Position numbers and translations under genes: made by a program
Virus record (IMG/VR): IMGVR_UViG_3300020188_000808
Span: 62,001 to 126,000 of that record
Direction: 5' to 3' (one strand)
Length of the DNA: 64,000 nucleotides
Source of the DNA: a virus
Shown here: one piece after another, positions 1-8,433 of the stretch
Layout of the letters: each line of letters begins with the position of its first letter
How positions within the stretch are numbered: position 1 is the first letter of the stretch
The notes under the pieces: generated by a model
Seen by the model: the letters and a program-made list of their open reading frames with translations, nothing else
What the model was told of the DNA's origin: nothing
Database searches by the model: none

Positions 1-1889
1 CCAACTGATGCATCTGTTACAACTGATGATACTTGTGTATCAGTACCTGGTACTTCGTAAATACTTGGATATCCTCTTTGCATAGCAATCGCTTGCCATT
101 TAGTGGGCTGTAACCCGTATTCAAAGTCAGCATCAAGCATAGATACTGAGTTACTAACACGCATACGTTCAATAGCATCTGTACCAAAGTCATGTGGTCT
201 AGTAATAACATCACCTTGATCAATAAAGATTTGAATATCATCTGTATCGTAAAATTGTTTAACTTCTTCTTTGATTGGTAATACATTTAATCCGTTTTCA
301 ATAACGTTTGTAATAACACCAAATAGTTCTGTTACTCTTTGACTAACATTTAATTCACTAATTTGTAAAATAGTATTTTGTGAAATTGCACCTGCACCAA
401 CTTGTTCTGTTGGGTATAGTGTATTTGAAAAAATGTAATTGTTAATTACATCTCTAGCAAAATGTTTTGCTAAAATTTCTGGCATTCTATCGCCGTCAAT
501 TTGTGGCGTAGTTTGTACCCAATACTTACTAGCATTGTAATGTGTTTTTGTATTTCCAGAATATTTAATATCGTGTGTAATTCCTTCAATATTAAATCCC
601 ATATCTCTTTCACACTTAGCAGTATTGTATGTATAGTTGTACCATACATCTGAAATTGCATTAGCTGTTGCTGATACAAATATGTGATCTGAAGTATCAG
701 ATGAAATACCAACATTAATTGTAACTGTGTCTGTAGTAGAACTTTCAATTAAAATTGGTTTATTATAAGTTGGATCTGTTCCTGTATCATTAGGCACACC
801 ACTTGCTCTTGGATATGCATGTTCAGTAGCATGATTATCTTTAGCACAAGTAAATGTTAAACCACCAGGAGCAATTCTAATATAATCTCCTCTATAAAAC
901 GTATGACTAGGAATTGTTAAAACCATTTGGCCACTTGCTGGACTAAATGTTGCCGCAGTTGGAGTAAATCTTGTACTTGCCGCAACTTTACCTGCAATCC
1001 AAGCAACAGTTTCTTTCTTTAAAAACTCTAAGTTTGCTTCTAATAGTGCTACTGCTTTTGGAGAATAAACTCTATTATCTGTATCTTTCTTTAGGTATAC
1101 TGTAGTAACTGTACCAGTTCTTTCAAGGAACTTTGGAAAGTCTTCTTCAATACCTTTAGTTAACTGTGAAGTATCATCTGTTTGGAATGCAGTTGACGCA
1201 CCTAAATCAGGGTCACTAAAGTTATATAAAATTTCGTTGTTTGTTGAATCTGTAATCAACAATAAATCGTTTGCAGGAACACGAGTTTGAATTTTAACAC
1301 TTGAAATTTGTGATCTCTGTAGTGGAGGAATAACATCTAAGCCGCCTGCAATAACAGTTGTAATGATTCCCATTAGTTCTGTTATTCTTGCATCAGTACC
1401 TGTTTCATAGTTACTGCCGTTGTCATAAACTTGCACTTGTGCTGGTGGTTCTGATTGTAAACTTGTGTAAGGAACTTGTGGTAGAATGTAGTTATTAATT
1501 AAACTAACAACAAAGTTCTTAGCCGCAATTTCAGGAGCTCTATCACCATCAATCTGCGGAGTTGAATTAATCCAATACTTACTTGCTAAGAAACGTGCTT
1601 GATAATTTCCGCCATAACGCAAATCCCAAAGTACGCCGGTTGCTCCGTCTGTACCTTCTAAATTGTATCGTGTATCTCGTCTACATAGTACATCATTGTA
1701 TGTGTAGTTGTACCATATTGATCCTGGATTACCTGTATTTGCCGCAACTTGTGCAGTAAGCCATGCTGACAGTTCTTCAACAATAAAGTTAATGTTTGAT
1801 TTTATTAGACTGTATGCATACGGAAATCTATTTTCACTAATAGGAATTCCTGGTTGAAATATATACGAGTCAATTTTTTTCTTTGCCAT
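1..1889 (-). CDS. Virion structural (fibre-like) protein, C-terminus cut by window edge
   Basis: An open frame on the minus strand begins with ATG at 1889, preceded by AGGA about 7 nt upstream, and runs without a stop to base 1, giving about 629 residues. It starts MAKKKIDSYIFQPG. It contains two tandem copies of a module with an NYTYN segment, a Cys-Arg/Glu-Arg-Asp motif, a D-(L/I)-(R/K)-Y-(G/S)-GN motif and a PQIDGDR.PEI.AK segment. A TFTCAKDNHATEH segment of a type seen in marine-phage virion proteins lies between them. The same C-RRD/GGN module occurs in the giant fibre protein at 13609-19731. A structural role in tail or fibre is inferred from context and the shared module. No enzyme signature is visible. 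Confidence 0.75.
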   Translation of the reverse strand, partial: MAKKKIDSYIFQPGIPISENRFPYAYSLIKSNINFIVEELSAWLTAQVAANTGNPGSIWYNYTYNDVLCRRDTRYNLEGTDGATGVLWDLRYGGNYQARFLASKYWINSTPQIDGDRAPEIAAKNFVVSLINNYILPQVPYTSLQSEPPAQVQVYDNGSNYETGTDARITELMGIITTVIAGGLDVIPPLQRSQISSVKIQTRVPANDLLLITDSTNNEILYNFSDPDLGASTAFQTDDTSQLTKGIEEDFPKFLERTGTVTTVYLKKDTDNRVYSPKAVALLEANLEFLKKETVAWIAGKVAASTRFTPTAATFSPASGQMVLTIPSHTFYRGDYIRIAPGGLTFTCAKDNHATEHAYPRASGVPNDTGTDPTYNKPILIESSTTDTVTINVGISSDTSDHIFVSATANAISDVWYNYTYNTAKCERDMGFNIEGITHDIKYSGNTKTHYNASKYWVQTTPQIDGDRMPEILAKHFARDVINNYIFSNTLYPTEQVGAGAISQNTILQISELNVSQRVTELFGVITNVIENGLNVLPIKEEVKQFYDTDDIQIFIDQGDVITRPHDFGTDAIERMRVSNSVSMLDADFEYGLQPTKWQAIAMQRGYPSIYEVPGTDTQVSSVVTDASV

Positions 1890-1897
1890 CTGTTTTC

Positions 1898-2926
1898 CTA
1901 CATTCCGAAAGCAACAGCCATTGCTGATGCCCTACTGTCTACATATTTTTTGTTAGTAACTGTTGTAGCTGTTGTTGGGTTTGCTTGTACTTGTGCCGAA
2001 GCAAACGTTGCATTAGCCGGAGTTACTGCTCCAATTGTAGTGTTATTTATTGTTCCTGCGGTTGCTGTTAGGTTGTTAGTGATAACTGACCCTGGCTTAG
2101 TCGAACCAATACTTACACCATCTATATTGCCGCCACCTGCTGGTGCAATAGTTAATCTACCACTACCTGTTGGGCTTACATTTACATTCGCATTTAAACC
2201 TGTAAAGTTTGCAGTATCTGTTACTGTTAATAAGTTAGCAGTAATATCCATGTTATTAAGTGTTCCACCGTTTGATGGATTTATTACTACTGTTCCTGAA
2301 CTTCCAGTTGGAGATAGTGTAATAACTGCATTCTCACCCTGGGCTGTTAAGTTACCGGTTGTTGTAATTCTACTAAAATTACCAATACCACTAACTAGTG
2401 GATCAATAACTGTAATTTCTACTAAAGGTATTTGGTCACCGTCACCATACCATAATGTTGCTGGTGCATTATCTGGAACTGCAAAGGTTATTTTACCTTC
2501 AAATTTACTTTGTGCATCATTGCCTGTAAGTGTTGTAAGACCGTCTTTAGAAGTATGTGTTAGCCCTGTATTAAAGTTAGAATATACACTACCATCAAAG
2601 CTGAATATATTCATTGTGATGTCACCAGTTATATCACCAGCTTCATTTAATTCTCTTAAAAATAAGTTAAAAACATAACTACTTCCTCGAACAAGCTCAA
2701 TTGGTGGATTTAGTAATAACTCATCTGGTTCGTCTGGATTATATACTTCGTCAATAGTAAATCCGTTACCTGCTTGTCTAAATAAGAAATCGCCAGCTGT
2801 ATCAACAACCTCGTCGACAACGGTATATGTTAATGTGCGTACACTAACATTACCAACTTCGTCAACTTCAAACCCTGGACTAGTAAATCCATACTGTGCT
2901 TGAAAGGGTGATTTAATTACTGCCAT
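1898..2926 (-). CDS. Virion structural protein with fibre-type repeats and degenerate cupredoxin-like domain
   Basis: 342 residues, with start ATG preceded by TTGGAG. Residues ~75-190 hold a beta domain (IELVRGSSYVFNL ... FAVPDNAPATLWYGD) laid out like the cupredoxin-like domain of the upstream gene but without Cys/His/Met ligands. The second half has short repeats ending in GT/GG (GTVVINPSNGG, GRLTIAPAGGG), typical of phage fibre shafts. The C-terminus NKKYVDSRASAMAVAFGM resembles the trimerising ends of fibre proteins. It lies 8 nt before the partial gene at 1-1889 and has its own late-type motif just upstream (2942-2950). The fibre role is inference. Confidence 0.75.
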   Translation of the reverse strand: MAVIKSPFQAQYGFTSPGFEVDEVGNVSVRTLTYTVVDEVVDTAGDFLFRQAGNGFTIDEVYNPDEPDELLLNPPIELVRGSSYVFNLFLRELNEAGDITGDITMNIFSFDGSVYSNFNTGLTHTSKDGLTTLTGNDAQSKFEGKITFAVPDNAPATLWYGDGDQIPLVEITVIDPLVSGIGNFSRITTTGNLTAQGENAVITLSPTGSSGTVVINPSNGGTLNNMDITANLLTVTDTANFTGLNANVNVSPTGSGRLTIAPAGGGNIDGVSIGSTKPGSVITNNLTATAGTINNTTIGAVTPANATFASAQVQANPTTATTVTNKKYVDSRASAMAVAFGM

Positions 2927-2941
2927 TTATGTTCTCCAATA

Positions 2942-2950
2942 GTATTTATC
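2942..2950 (-). promoter_or_regulatory. Late promoter motif GATAAATAC
   Basis: Matches the T4 late promoter TATAAATA at 6 of 8 core positions. It lies 16 nt upstream of the start at 2926 with a GGAG ribosome site between. Confidence 0.6.
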
Positions 2951-2951
2951 A

Positions 2952-4646
2952 CTAGTTTTGTACTACTATTAATCCATGCATTGCACCATGGAATTGACAA
3001 TTATAATGATATGTTCCTGCCGCAGTAGGTTCCCAAACTACATTTCCTGATGTTGAACCTTGGCCTGTAGCCGCTGGTGAAACAACATTGCCAGTACCTG
3101 TTGAGTTTACTGTCTTAATGTAGAACGGATGTCCTGGAGCATTAACAGCAAATGTAAGTGTATCGCCAACACTAACTGTAACTGTTTGATTATTTCCGGA
3201 AACTGCTCCTAATGCGTCTGTGCCTGATAATACATATGCACCTGACCCGTCATTAGTTGTATTAATTGTATAGCTATCTCCTGGTGTTGTACTTGTGTCG
3301 ACAATAGCTAAGTTAAATGTTGATTCGCCATTATCTAATGAAATTACAAATCCTTCATCGCCTTCTGTTGTTGCATCAGCAGTTGCAGTAAATGTTAATG
3401 AGTCTGTTGTACCAACAACAAAGTTACCTGTTAAAGAAGCTCCTGCTAAATCTGCACTAGTAACACCTGTAATTGTATAAGGTAGTACTGTACCATTGTC
3501 AACATTTGAAGTGCTAAGTGTAATTGTAAATGCGTTTCCTTCGTTAACTGTTGTCTGTGTTGATCCTAAAGTATAACTTGGAATTAAAGGACTTAAACTT
3601 GTGTCGCCAAACGCAACTTCAACTGTTGTAGCAGTACCGTCAATTGACATTACAAAAGTTTCGTCGCCGTCAGTATTTAAATCTTCAGCCGCAGTAAACA
3701 CAATAGATTCTGTAGTTCCTACTTCAAAGTTTCCAGATAGATCAGCGCCGCCTATGTCTGAACTGTCAACGCCAGTAATTGTATATCCAACTAAAGTTCC
3801 TTCTTCAACATTTTCTGCTGTTAGAGTAATTGTAAATGATTCACCTTCGTTAACACTTGCCGCTGTTGATGTAAGTCCGTAACTAACAGATGGTGTTGTA
3901 CTTGTATCTTGAATAACAATACTTGTAGTAGCTTGGTTGTTGTCAAGTTTAATTTGCAGTACTTCTTGTCCTTCTGAAGTTGAATCAACAGTAATTGGAA
4001 AACTAAGAATATCAGTAGTACCAACAATAAATGATCCTGTAAGATTAAATCCGCCTATGTCTGCACTTTGTATTCCTGAAATTGTATAAGGTAATACTGT
4101 ACCTGCAAGTACATTTGATGTAACTAATGTTATTGTAACTGTTTGTCCAAGTTCGCCTGTGTTTGTAGTACTTGGGTTAAGTGTATAAACTGGTGCGTCG
4201 GCCGCTCTGCTTGATCCTAACAATGTTGCTGTAGGTTCGTTTTGTGTCGCATAATAATTTGCTGAATAAATTACTTTTGCACCTTGGATAGCTGTTGAGT
4301 CATCTTGTACTCTTGGATATGCTACTAATTTAAAGAATGAATCTGTAACTTCAACTTCTAATTGTATTAGATCGTTTCCTAAATTACTACGTCCATATAC
4401 AACAATATTTGCTTCACTAGTACTAGCAGTTGCTAAACACTTAAGAACTTCTTTGCGTTCACTGTTTACATCACACGCAACAGTATATTCAACACCGAAA
4501 TAACTTCCTACATACCAGCGATCTAATTCTGTTCCTGATTCTACTAGTGTATAACTTGGACCTGCGTAAGACAAGTTGGTTCCGTTACGAAACTCAATTG
4601 TACTGTTTTGTCCACGTCTAAAATATTTGGTGATATCGAAGCTCAT
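2952..4646 (-). CDS. Virion protein: three tandem Calx-beta-like repeats plus C-terminal cupredoxin-like domain
   Basis: 564 residues. After an N-terminal domain (~1-150) come three repeats of about 100 residues (~154-252, 255-353, 357-455). Each has VNEG..F.ITL, NV..GT..YTITGV, L.GNF.VGTT and GDE.F motifs, the pattern of surface beta-sandwich repeats such as Calx-beta. Residues ~457-564 resemble a plastocyanin-type cupredoxin with a full type-1 copper ligand set: His506 (APGHPFYI), Cys550, His553 and Met556 (YNCQFHGAMHG). A blue-copper site is therefore possible but unproven. Similar YHY/C..H..M domains occur in other marine phage virion proteins, to my knowledge without known function. The promoter motif is at 4671-4679. 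Confidence 0.75.
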   Translation of the reverse strand: MSFDITKYFRRGQNSTIEFRNGTNLSYAGPSYTLVESGTELDRWYVGSYFGVEYTVACDVNSERKEVLKCLATASTSEANIVVYGRSNLGNDLIQLEVEVTDSFFKLVAYPRVQDDSTAIQGAKVIYSANYYATQNEPTATLLGSSRAADAPVYTLNPSTTNTGELGQTVTITLVTSNVLAGTVLPYTISGIQSADIGGFNLTGSFIVGTTDILSFPITVDSTSEGQEVLQIKLDNNQATTSIVIQDTSTTPSVSYGLTSTAASVNEGESFTITLTAENVEEGTLVGYTITGVDSSDIGGADLSGNFEVGTTESIVFTAAEDLNTDGDETFVMSIDGTATTVEVAFGDTSLSPLIPSYTLGSTQTTVNEGNAFTITLSTSNVDNGTVLPYTITGVTSADLAGASLTGNFVVGTTDSLTFTATADATTEGDEGFVISLDNGESTFNLAIVDTSTTPGDSYTINTTNDGSGAYVLSGTDALGAVSGNNQTVTVSVGDTLTFAVNAPGHPFYIKTVNSTGTGNVVSPAATGQGSTSGNVVWEPTAAGTYHYNCQFHGAMHGLIVVQN

Positions 4647-4670
4647 TTTACCTTTTACATTCCTCTTTAG

Positions 4671-4679
4671 TATATTTAC
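4671..4679 (-). promoter_or_regulatory. Late promoter motif GTAAATATA
   Basis: A late-type element upstream of the start at 4646, with AGAGGA and AAAGG between motif and ATG. Confidence 0.45.
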
Positions 4680-4746
4680 CTAATTTGCAGACTGTTACGA
4701 GTTATGAGAAATACCTAAATATCGCAGGTCTAATGGGTGTAATTTA

Positions 4747-6558
4747 CTAATTTTTTAATGTTACTAGCTTTTGATATTCAGGTAGATAAAGATATTCGAT
4801 GTCACTATTAGCAAGTGTACGTACTGCATCATCAAGTGTTTCAACTAAAGGCTCGCCACCTAAATTAAAACTTGTATTAAAGATAATACTAATACCTGTG
4901 CGTTCTTTAAATGCTTTAATTACATCATAGTAGTGTTTATTTTGATCTCTATTAACAGTTTGAATACGACATGTTCCGTCAACATGAATAATACTTGGAA
5001 TCTTATCTGCAATGCCGTCTTGGCAGTTTACAGCATACATCATTGTTGGTGAACTTTTCATTCCACGTAGGTCAAACCATTCATGTACATCTTCTTCTAA
5101 AATAGATCCTGCAAACGGACGAAAGTATTCACGTCTTTTAACTTTGTTTACATAATCTTTACCATTAGGATCTGTTGGATCGTACATAATAGTTCTATTA
5201 CCTAATGCACGTGGTCCGTTTTCTGAACGTCCTTGGAATAATGTAACGATTTTTCTATCTACTAATAATTCTACTGCTTTTGCGTTGTCGCAATCTTCAA
5301 CAGTTGCTTCGTATTTTTCTACTACTTTGTTAATATCATCTTCAGAATAACAGTAAGCCGGTCCTTCATATAATGTTTCTTGTTGTTTTTGAACTTTGTT
5401 ACTTTTAGTTAAACGTCTGTGCATTAACATTGCACCGCCCATGGCTGTACCTGCATCGTTACTTACTGGCTCAACATAGATTTCAATTCCGTCATCTTTT
5501 AATGCTTCTAAATAATGATAGTTAGCAACACAGTTAAGTCCATATCCTCCACTAATAACTACTTTATTTTTTCCTGACATTTGAACTGCTTTACGAATTA
5601 ATTTAACAACTTCTTCTTGGCTTTCAGTTTGAATATTATATGCCATGTTGCGTCTATTTTCTAAATAGGTTACGTCTTGCGTTTCTGGATTGTCGCCGTG
5701 GTCAGTTAAGTAAGGGTGCATATTGTAATTAACATGAGCTCCATTAGGATATGTTGGAACAATAACATGTCTATCTGCTTGTGAAGTTAATGTATCATGT
5801 CTAAAGATTTTTGGTGCAGTATCAGCTTTTCCATATGGAAATAGTCCCATAGTCTTGCCTGCTTCAATAAAACTAAATCCACAGTATTCTGTTACTGCCT
5901 CATATGCTTTAACAATTCCAGCATTTTCTGAAATAACTAACTCATGTGTAGCTTCTTTATCTTCGTCATACATTTCACTTGAAAACTCAGGTATCCAAGC
6001 ACCCATTAAAGGACCGTTAGCACCAATGTGCTTGTATAATGTTTTAAAATTGTCAGGATAATTACAATCGTAAATACTTTCAGTTTCCCAAACAGTAGTA
6101 GGTTGCCCGCCAATATCTAATGTAATAAAAGTTCCTGCACCATCTACAATAAGTGCTACTGCATCTTCAAATCCTGAACGATAAAATGCACAAGCCGCAT
6201 GTAACTTGTGATGAATATTTGACATGTCAATTACTTGTGGATGAGATGTACCAGTGTAAGGTAATCTTTTAATTAATCCTAACTTACGTGCAAGACCTGT
6301 ATAAACATCGTCTCCACTAAAGTCTACTTTACCAGCAGTTTGATCTAAATTTTGTGTATGTGCAACAACTAAAAAATCTAATGTATCAGTGTATTCAAGT
6401 ATTTTAACCATACTTGCATATGGCCCGCCATCATACTTTTGTCTAGTTAATCGTTCTTCTTCAATTGAAAAAACAATTTCACCATCTTTTAATAAACATA
6501 CTCCGCCGTTGTGTCCTCTAGCGATTCCTGCAATCCATACTGGCTTTTTAGTTGGCAT
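4747..6558 (-). CDS. Carbamoyltransferase, NodU/CmcH (TobZ) family
   Basis: 603 residues, full length for the family. These enzymes transfer a carbamoyl group from carbamoyl phosphate, through carbamoyl-adenylate, to a hydroxyl of a sugar or antibiotic. Visible signatures are the N-terminal GIARGHNGGVCLLKDG and SIEEERLTRQK, the metal-binding HHKLH at residues 116-120 followed by AACAFYRSGF, the glycine-rich VISGGYGLN, and the C-terminal GRSENGPRALGNRTI and EYFRPFAGSI. All key motifs look intact. The ribosome site is GAGG, and the gene overlaps the upstream gene by 11 nt. It forms an operon with an SGNH-like and a GT9-like protein, so a glycan substrate (host surface or virion sugar) is likely. 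The substrate cannot be read. Confidence 0.92.
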   Translation of the reverse strand: MPTKKPVWIAGIARGHNGGVCLLKDGEIVFSIEEERLTRQKYDGGPYASMVKILEYTDTLDFLVVAHTQNLDQTAGKVDFSGDDVYTGLARKLGLIKRLPYTGTSHPQVIDMSNIHHKLHAACAFYRSGFEDAVALIVDGAGTFITLDIGGQPTTVWETESIYDCNYPDNFKTLYKHIGANGPLMGAWIPEFSSEMYDEDKEATHELVISENAGIVKAYEAVTEYCGFSFIEAGKTMGLFPYGKADTAPKIFRHDTLTSQADRHVIVPTYPNGAHVNYNMHPYLTDHGDNPETQDVTYLENRRNMAYNIQTESQEEVVKLIRKAVQMSGKNKVVISGGYGLNCVANYHYLEALKDDGIEIYVEPVSNDAGTAMGGAMLMHRRLTKSNKVQKQQETLYEGPAYCYSEDDINKVVEKYEATVEDCDNAKAVELLVDRKIVTLFQGRSENGPRALGNRTIMYDPTDPNGKDYVNKVKRREYFRPFAGSILEEDVHEWFDLRGMKSSPTMMYAVNCQDGIADKIPSIIHVDGTCRIQTVNRDQNKHYYDVIKAFKERTGISIIFNTSFNLGGEPLVETLDDAVRTLANSDIEYLYLPEYQKLVTLKN

Positions 6559-7378
6559 CTTTTATTCCTCTGTAACTTCTATCCCAATTTACTAACTTAG
6601 TAATATTTTTAATAGTTTGTTTATAGTCATTAGTTTTACACTCTATAACAGTATCTATCATTTTTTTCGTTGTATCATCTAAGTTCTGGTTTAAATATGA
6701 CTGCACAAAACTTAAATGTTGTGTTGGACTAGGGTGTAACTCTACCCATTTTTCACCGTTTTCTTCAAACCACCAACTGTGTTCTGGACTATTCCAAGCA
6801 TGTAACCCTAAAGGTTCTAACCATTCAGGTCCTTCTAACACATATCTATATTGTTCTAAATTAAATTCTTTAAATGCATCAGCAAGTTCGGGAGTATTTC
6901 TTAAATTTTCTCCATGTCCTTTTTGATGCGGTATATCAGTACCTAACGTTTCTAAGTTACTAATACTTGTAAAATAAAACTTGCAATTAGTATCTTTTAA
7001 TAATCCTTTAGTAAGTATGATGTTATTCATTGTATGTAAAAACAATGCTTTCTCATCATAAAAAGTTTCTATCCATTTATCATCAAATACTTCTTTATTC
7101 TGATAACTGAATATACTACCTTTAGTTTGCCAAGGTTCTTTGTGCTTAAAGTTAAGATAGTCGTAACGTAAATGACTTGACCATTGTACGATTACTGTAT
7201 CGTCTTTGTCAATTTCATTTGTAGCATGGCATTCTGCAACACGTTCAGCAATGGCTCTGTTACCTAAACCTGCGTGTCCCCAGTTTTGATATTCATCGAA
7301 ATCTTGTGCATATATGTCTGCATATGTAGGCCAATTCCATGATGTATAGGAACATCCAAACACAAATAAACGTTTCAT
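6548..7378 (-). CDS. SGNH/GDSL-like hydrolase family protein
   Basis: 276 residues. The N-terminus MKRLFVFGCSYTSWNW carries a G-x-S-x-T block I with the presumed nucleophile Ser. GLGNRAIAERV resembles the G-x-N block, and ELHPSPTQH near the C-terminus could supply the catalytic His. Proteins of this type occur in marine phages and may remove or add acyl groups on glycans. That role is inferred from the flanking carbamoyltransferase and glycosyltransferase. The start ATG follows the stop of the upstream gene after two bases (TAATAATG) with no clear ribosome site, so translational coupling is likely. Confidence 0.6.
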   Translation of the reverse strand: MKRLFVFGCSYTSWNWPTYADIYAQDFDEYQNWGHAGLGNRAIAERVAECHATNEIDKDDTVIVQWSSHLRYDYLNFKHKEPWQTKGSIFSYQNKEVFDDKWIETFYDEKALFLHTMNNIILTKGLLKDTNCKFYFTSISNLETLGTDIPHQKGHGENLRNTPELADAFKEFNLEQYRYVLEGPEWLEPLGLHAWNSPEHSWWFEENGEKWVELHPSPTQHLSFVQSYLNQNLDDTTKKMIDTVIECKTNDYKQTIKNITKLVNWDRSYRGIKDAN

Positions 7379-7380
7379 TA

Positions 7381-8376
7381 TTAAGCAGTTACAGTTGTTT
7401 CTTCAGTAGCTTGGTACTTTTCACCAACTTTTTTCTTATTTCTAATTCCTGCTGTTACTGATTCACAAATGACACTTTCAACTTTTTCGTTCATTGCCAT
7501 AATACCGTCGTTGGTTCTGTCTGCATATTCGTCTGTTGTAACTCTAATAGGTGAATATACTCTAGCACCTTCGCCCATATCTAAAATATCAAAGTTTTTA
7601 TCTTCTGGATATGAAACATTAATTGGAAAAGTTGATCCTATTACTACTGTACACTTCTTATCTAGTGCATGAGCAATATGCTGTCCTACACTATCACACC
7701 CTAAAAAGTAATCTGCGTTTGCAATAATGCCTGCCCAATGTCTTAGGTCTGCACCCATTGGACTTGCTACAGGTTCTTTACAACCGTGTTTTGAAAAATC
7801 AATACCAAATTCTGCCATATGTACTACAGCATATTTCTTTGAAAGTGACTTAACAATGTTGACCGAGTTTTCAGCTTCAAAACTTCTGCCACTCCAGTCA
7901 GTAATAACACCGTTGTCGTGTTGAACTGCTCTTCCAAATGGTTGGAACACAACTACTTTATCTTTTTTAGTTTTTTCTCTAACTTCATCAACTAACTTTT
8001 TACCAAATAGCATTTCTTCTCTTGATAATTTTAAGATAGGTCTTTGTAGTTTACGTAATCCTTTATTATTAATTTGAATATCGTATGCTTCTGCAATACT
8101 ACATTGTTGATTATAGTACTCAAACACCCTGTATGGTTCAGGTGTTAATAAATTCATGTCTTTAAGTTTATCTTGGAAGAGATTCTTGTGCCAGTGATCA
8201 TATGCCTTTGCATGTAGTACTGGATGACCTTTATAAAAGTCAGTACCGCCTTCGCATACAATGATAAAGTTGTCTTCTGGATTTTCTTCTGCAAACTTTT
8301 CAAGTGCTGGAATACTAGCAAGAACTCTGCCAGCACCACCATTGATAAAAATAGCCGTATTTCTTTTATCTGTCAT
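7381..8376 (-). CDS. Glycosyltransferase family 9-like (heptosyltransferase-like) protein
   Basis: 331 residues in a two-Rossmann GT-B layout. The N-terminal half has FINGGAGRVLASIPALEKF. The C-terminal half has VVFQPFG, DWSGRSF, then GADLRHWAGIIANADYFLGCDSVGQHIAHAL, which matches the GT9 nucleotide-sugar site (ADP-heptose:LPS heptosyltransferases). GT9 enzymes normally extend the LPS core, so modification of host surface sugars or virion proteins is plausible. The ribosome site is GAAGGA, and it is the first gene of the three-gene cassette. A weak TTAAATAT element about 35 nt upstream may be its promoter. Confidence 0.7.
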   Translation of the reverse strand: MTDKRNTAIFINGGAGRVLASIPALEKFAEENPEDNFIIVCEGGTDFYKGHPVLHAKAYDHWHKNLFQDKLKDMNLLTPEPYRVFEYYNQQCSIAEAYDIQINNKGLRKLQRPILKLSREEMLFGKKLVDEVREKTKKDKVVVFQPFGRAVQHDNGVITDWSGRSFEAENSVNIVKSLSKKYAVVHMAEFGIDFSKHGCKEPVASPMGADLRHWAGIIANADYFLGCDSVGQHIAHALDKKCTVVIGSTFPINVSYPEDKNFDILDMGEGARVYSPIRVTTDEYADRTNDGIMAMNEKVESVICESVTAGIRNKKKVGEKYQATEETTVTA

Positions 8377-8433
8377 TTTATATCCTTCTACAATTCGTGT
8401 AATTGCTTGTATAGATATTTAATGTAGATCAGT

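Noticed and set aside
1854-2678. Plus-strand ORF of 274 aa opposite the fibre gene 1898-2926
   Set aside because: It is antisense to a gene with ribosome site, promoter motif and fibre composition. Its Val/Pro/Thr-rich sequence is what repetitive fibre codons give in reverse.
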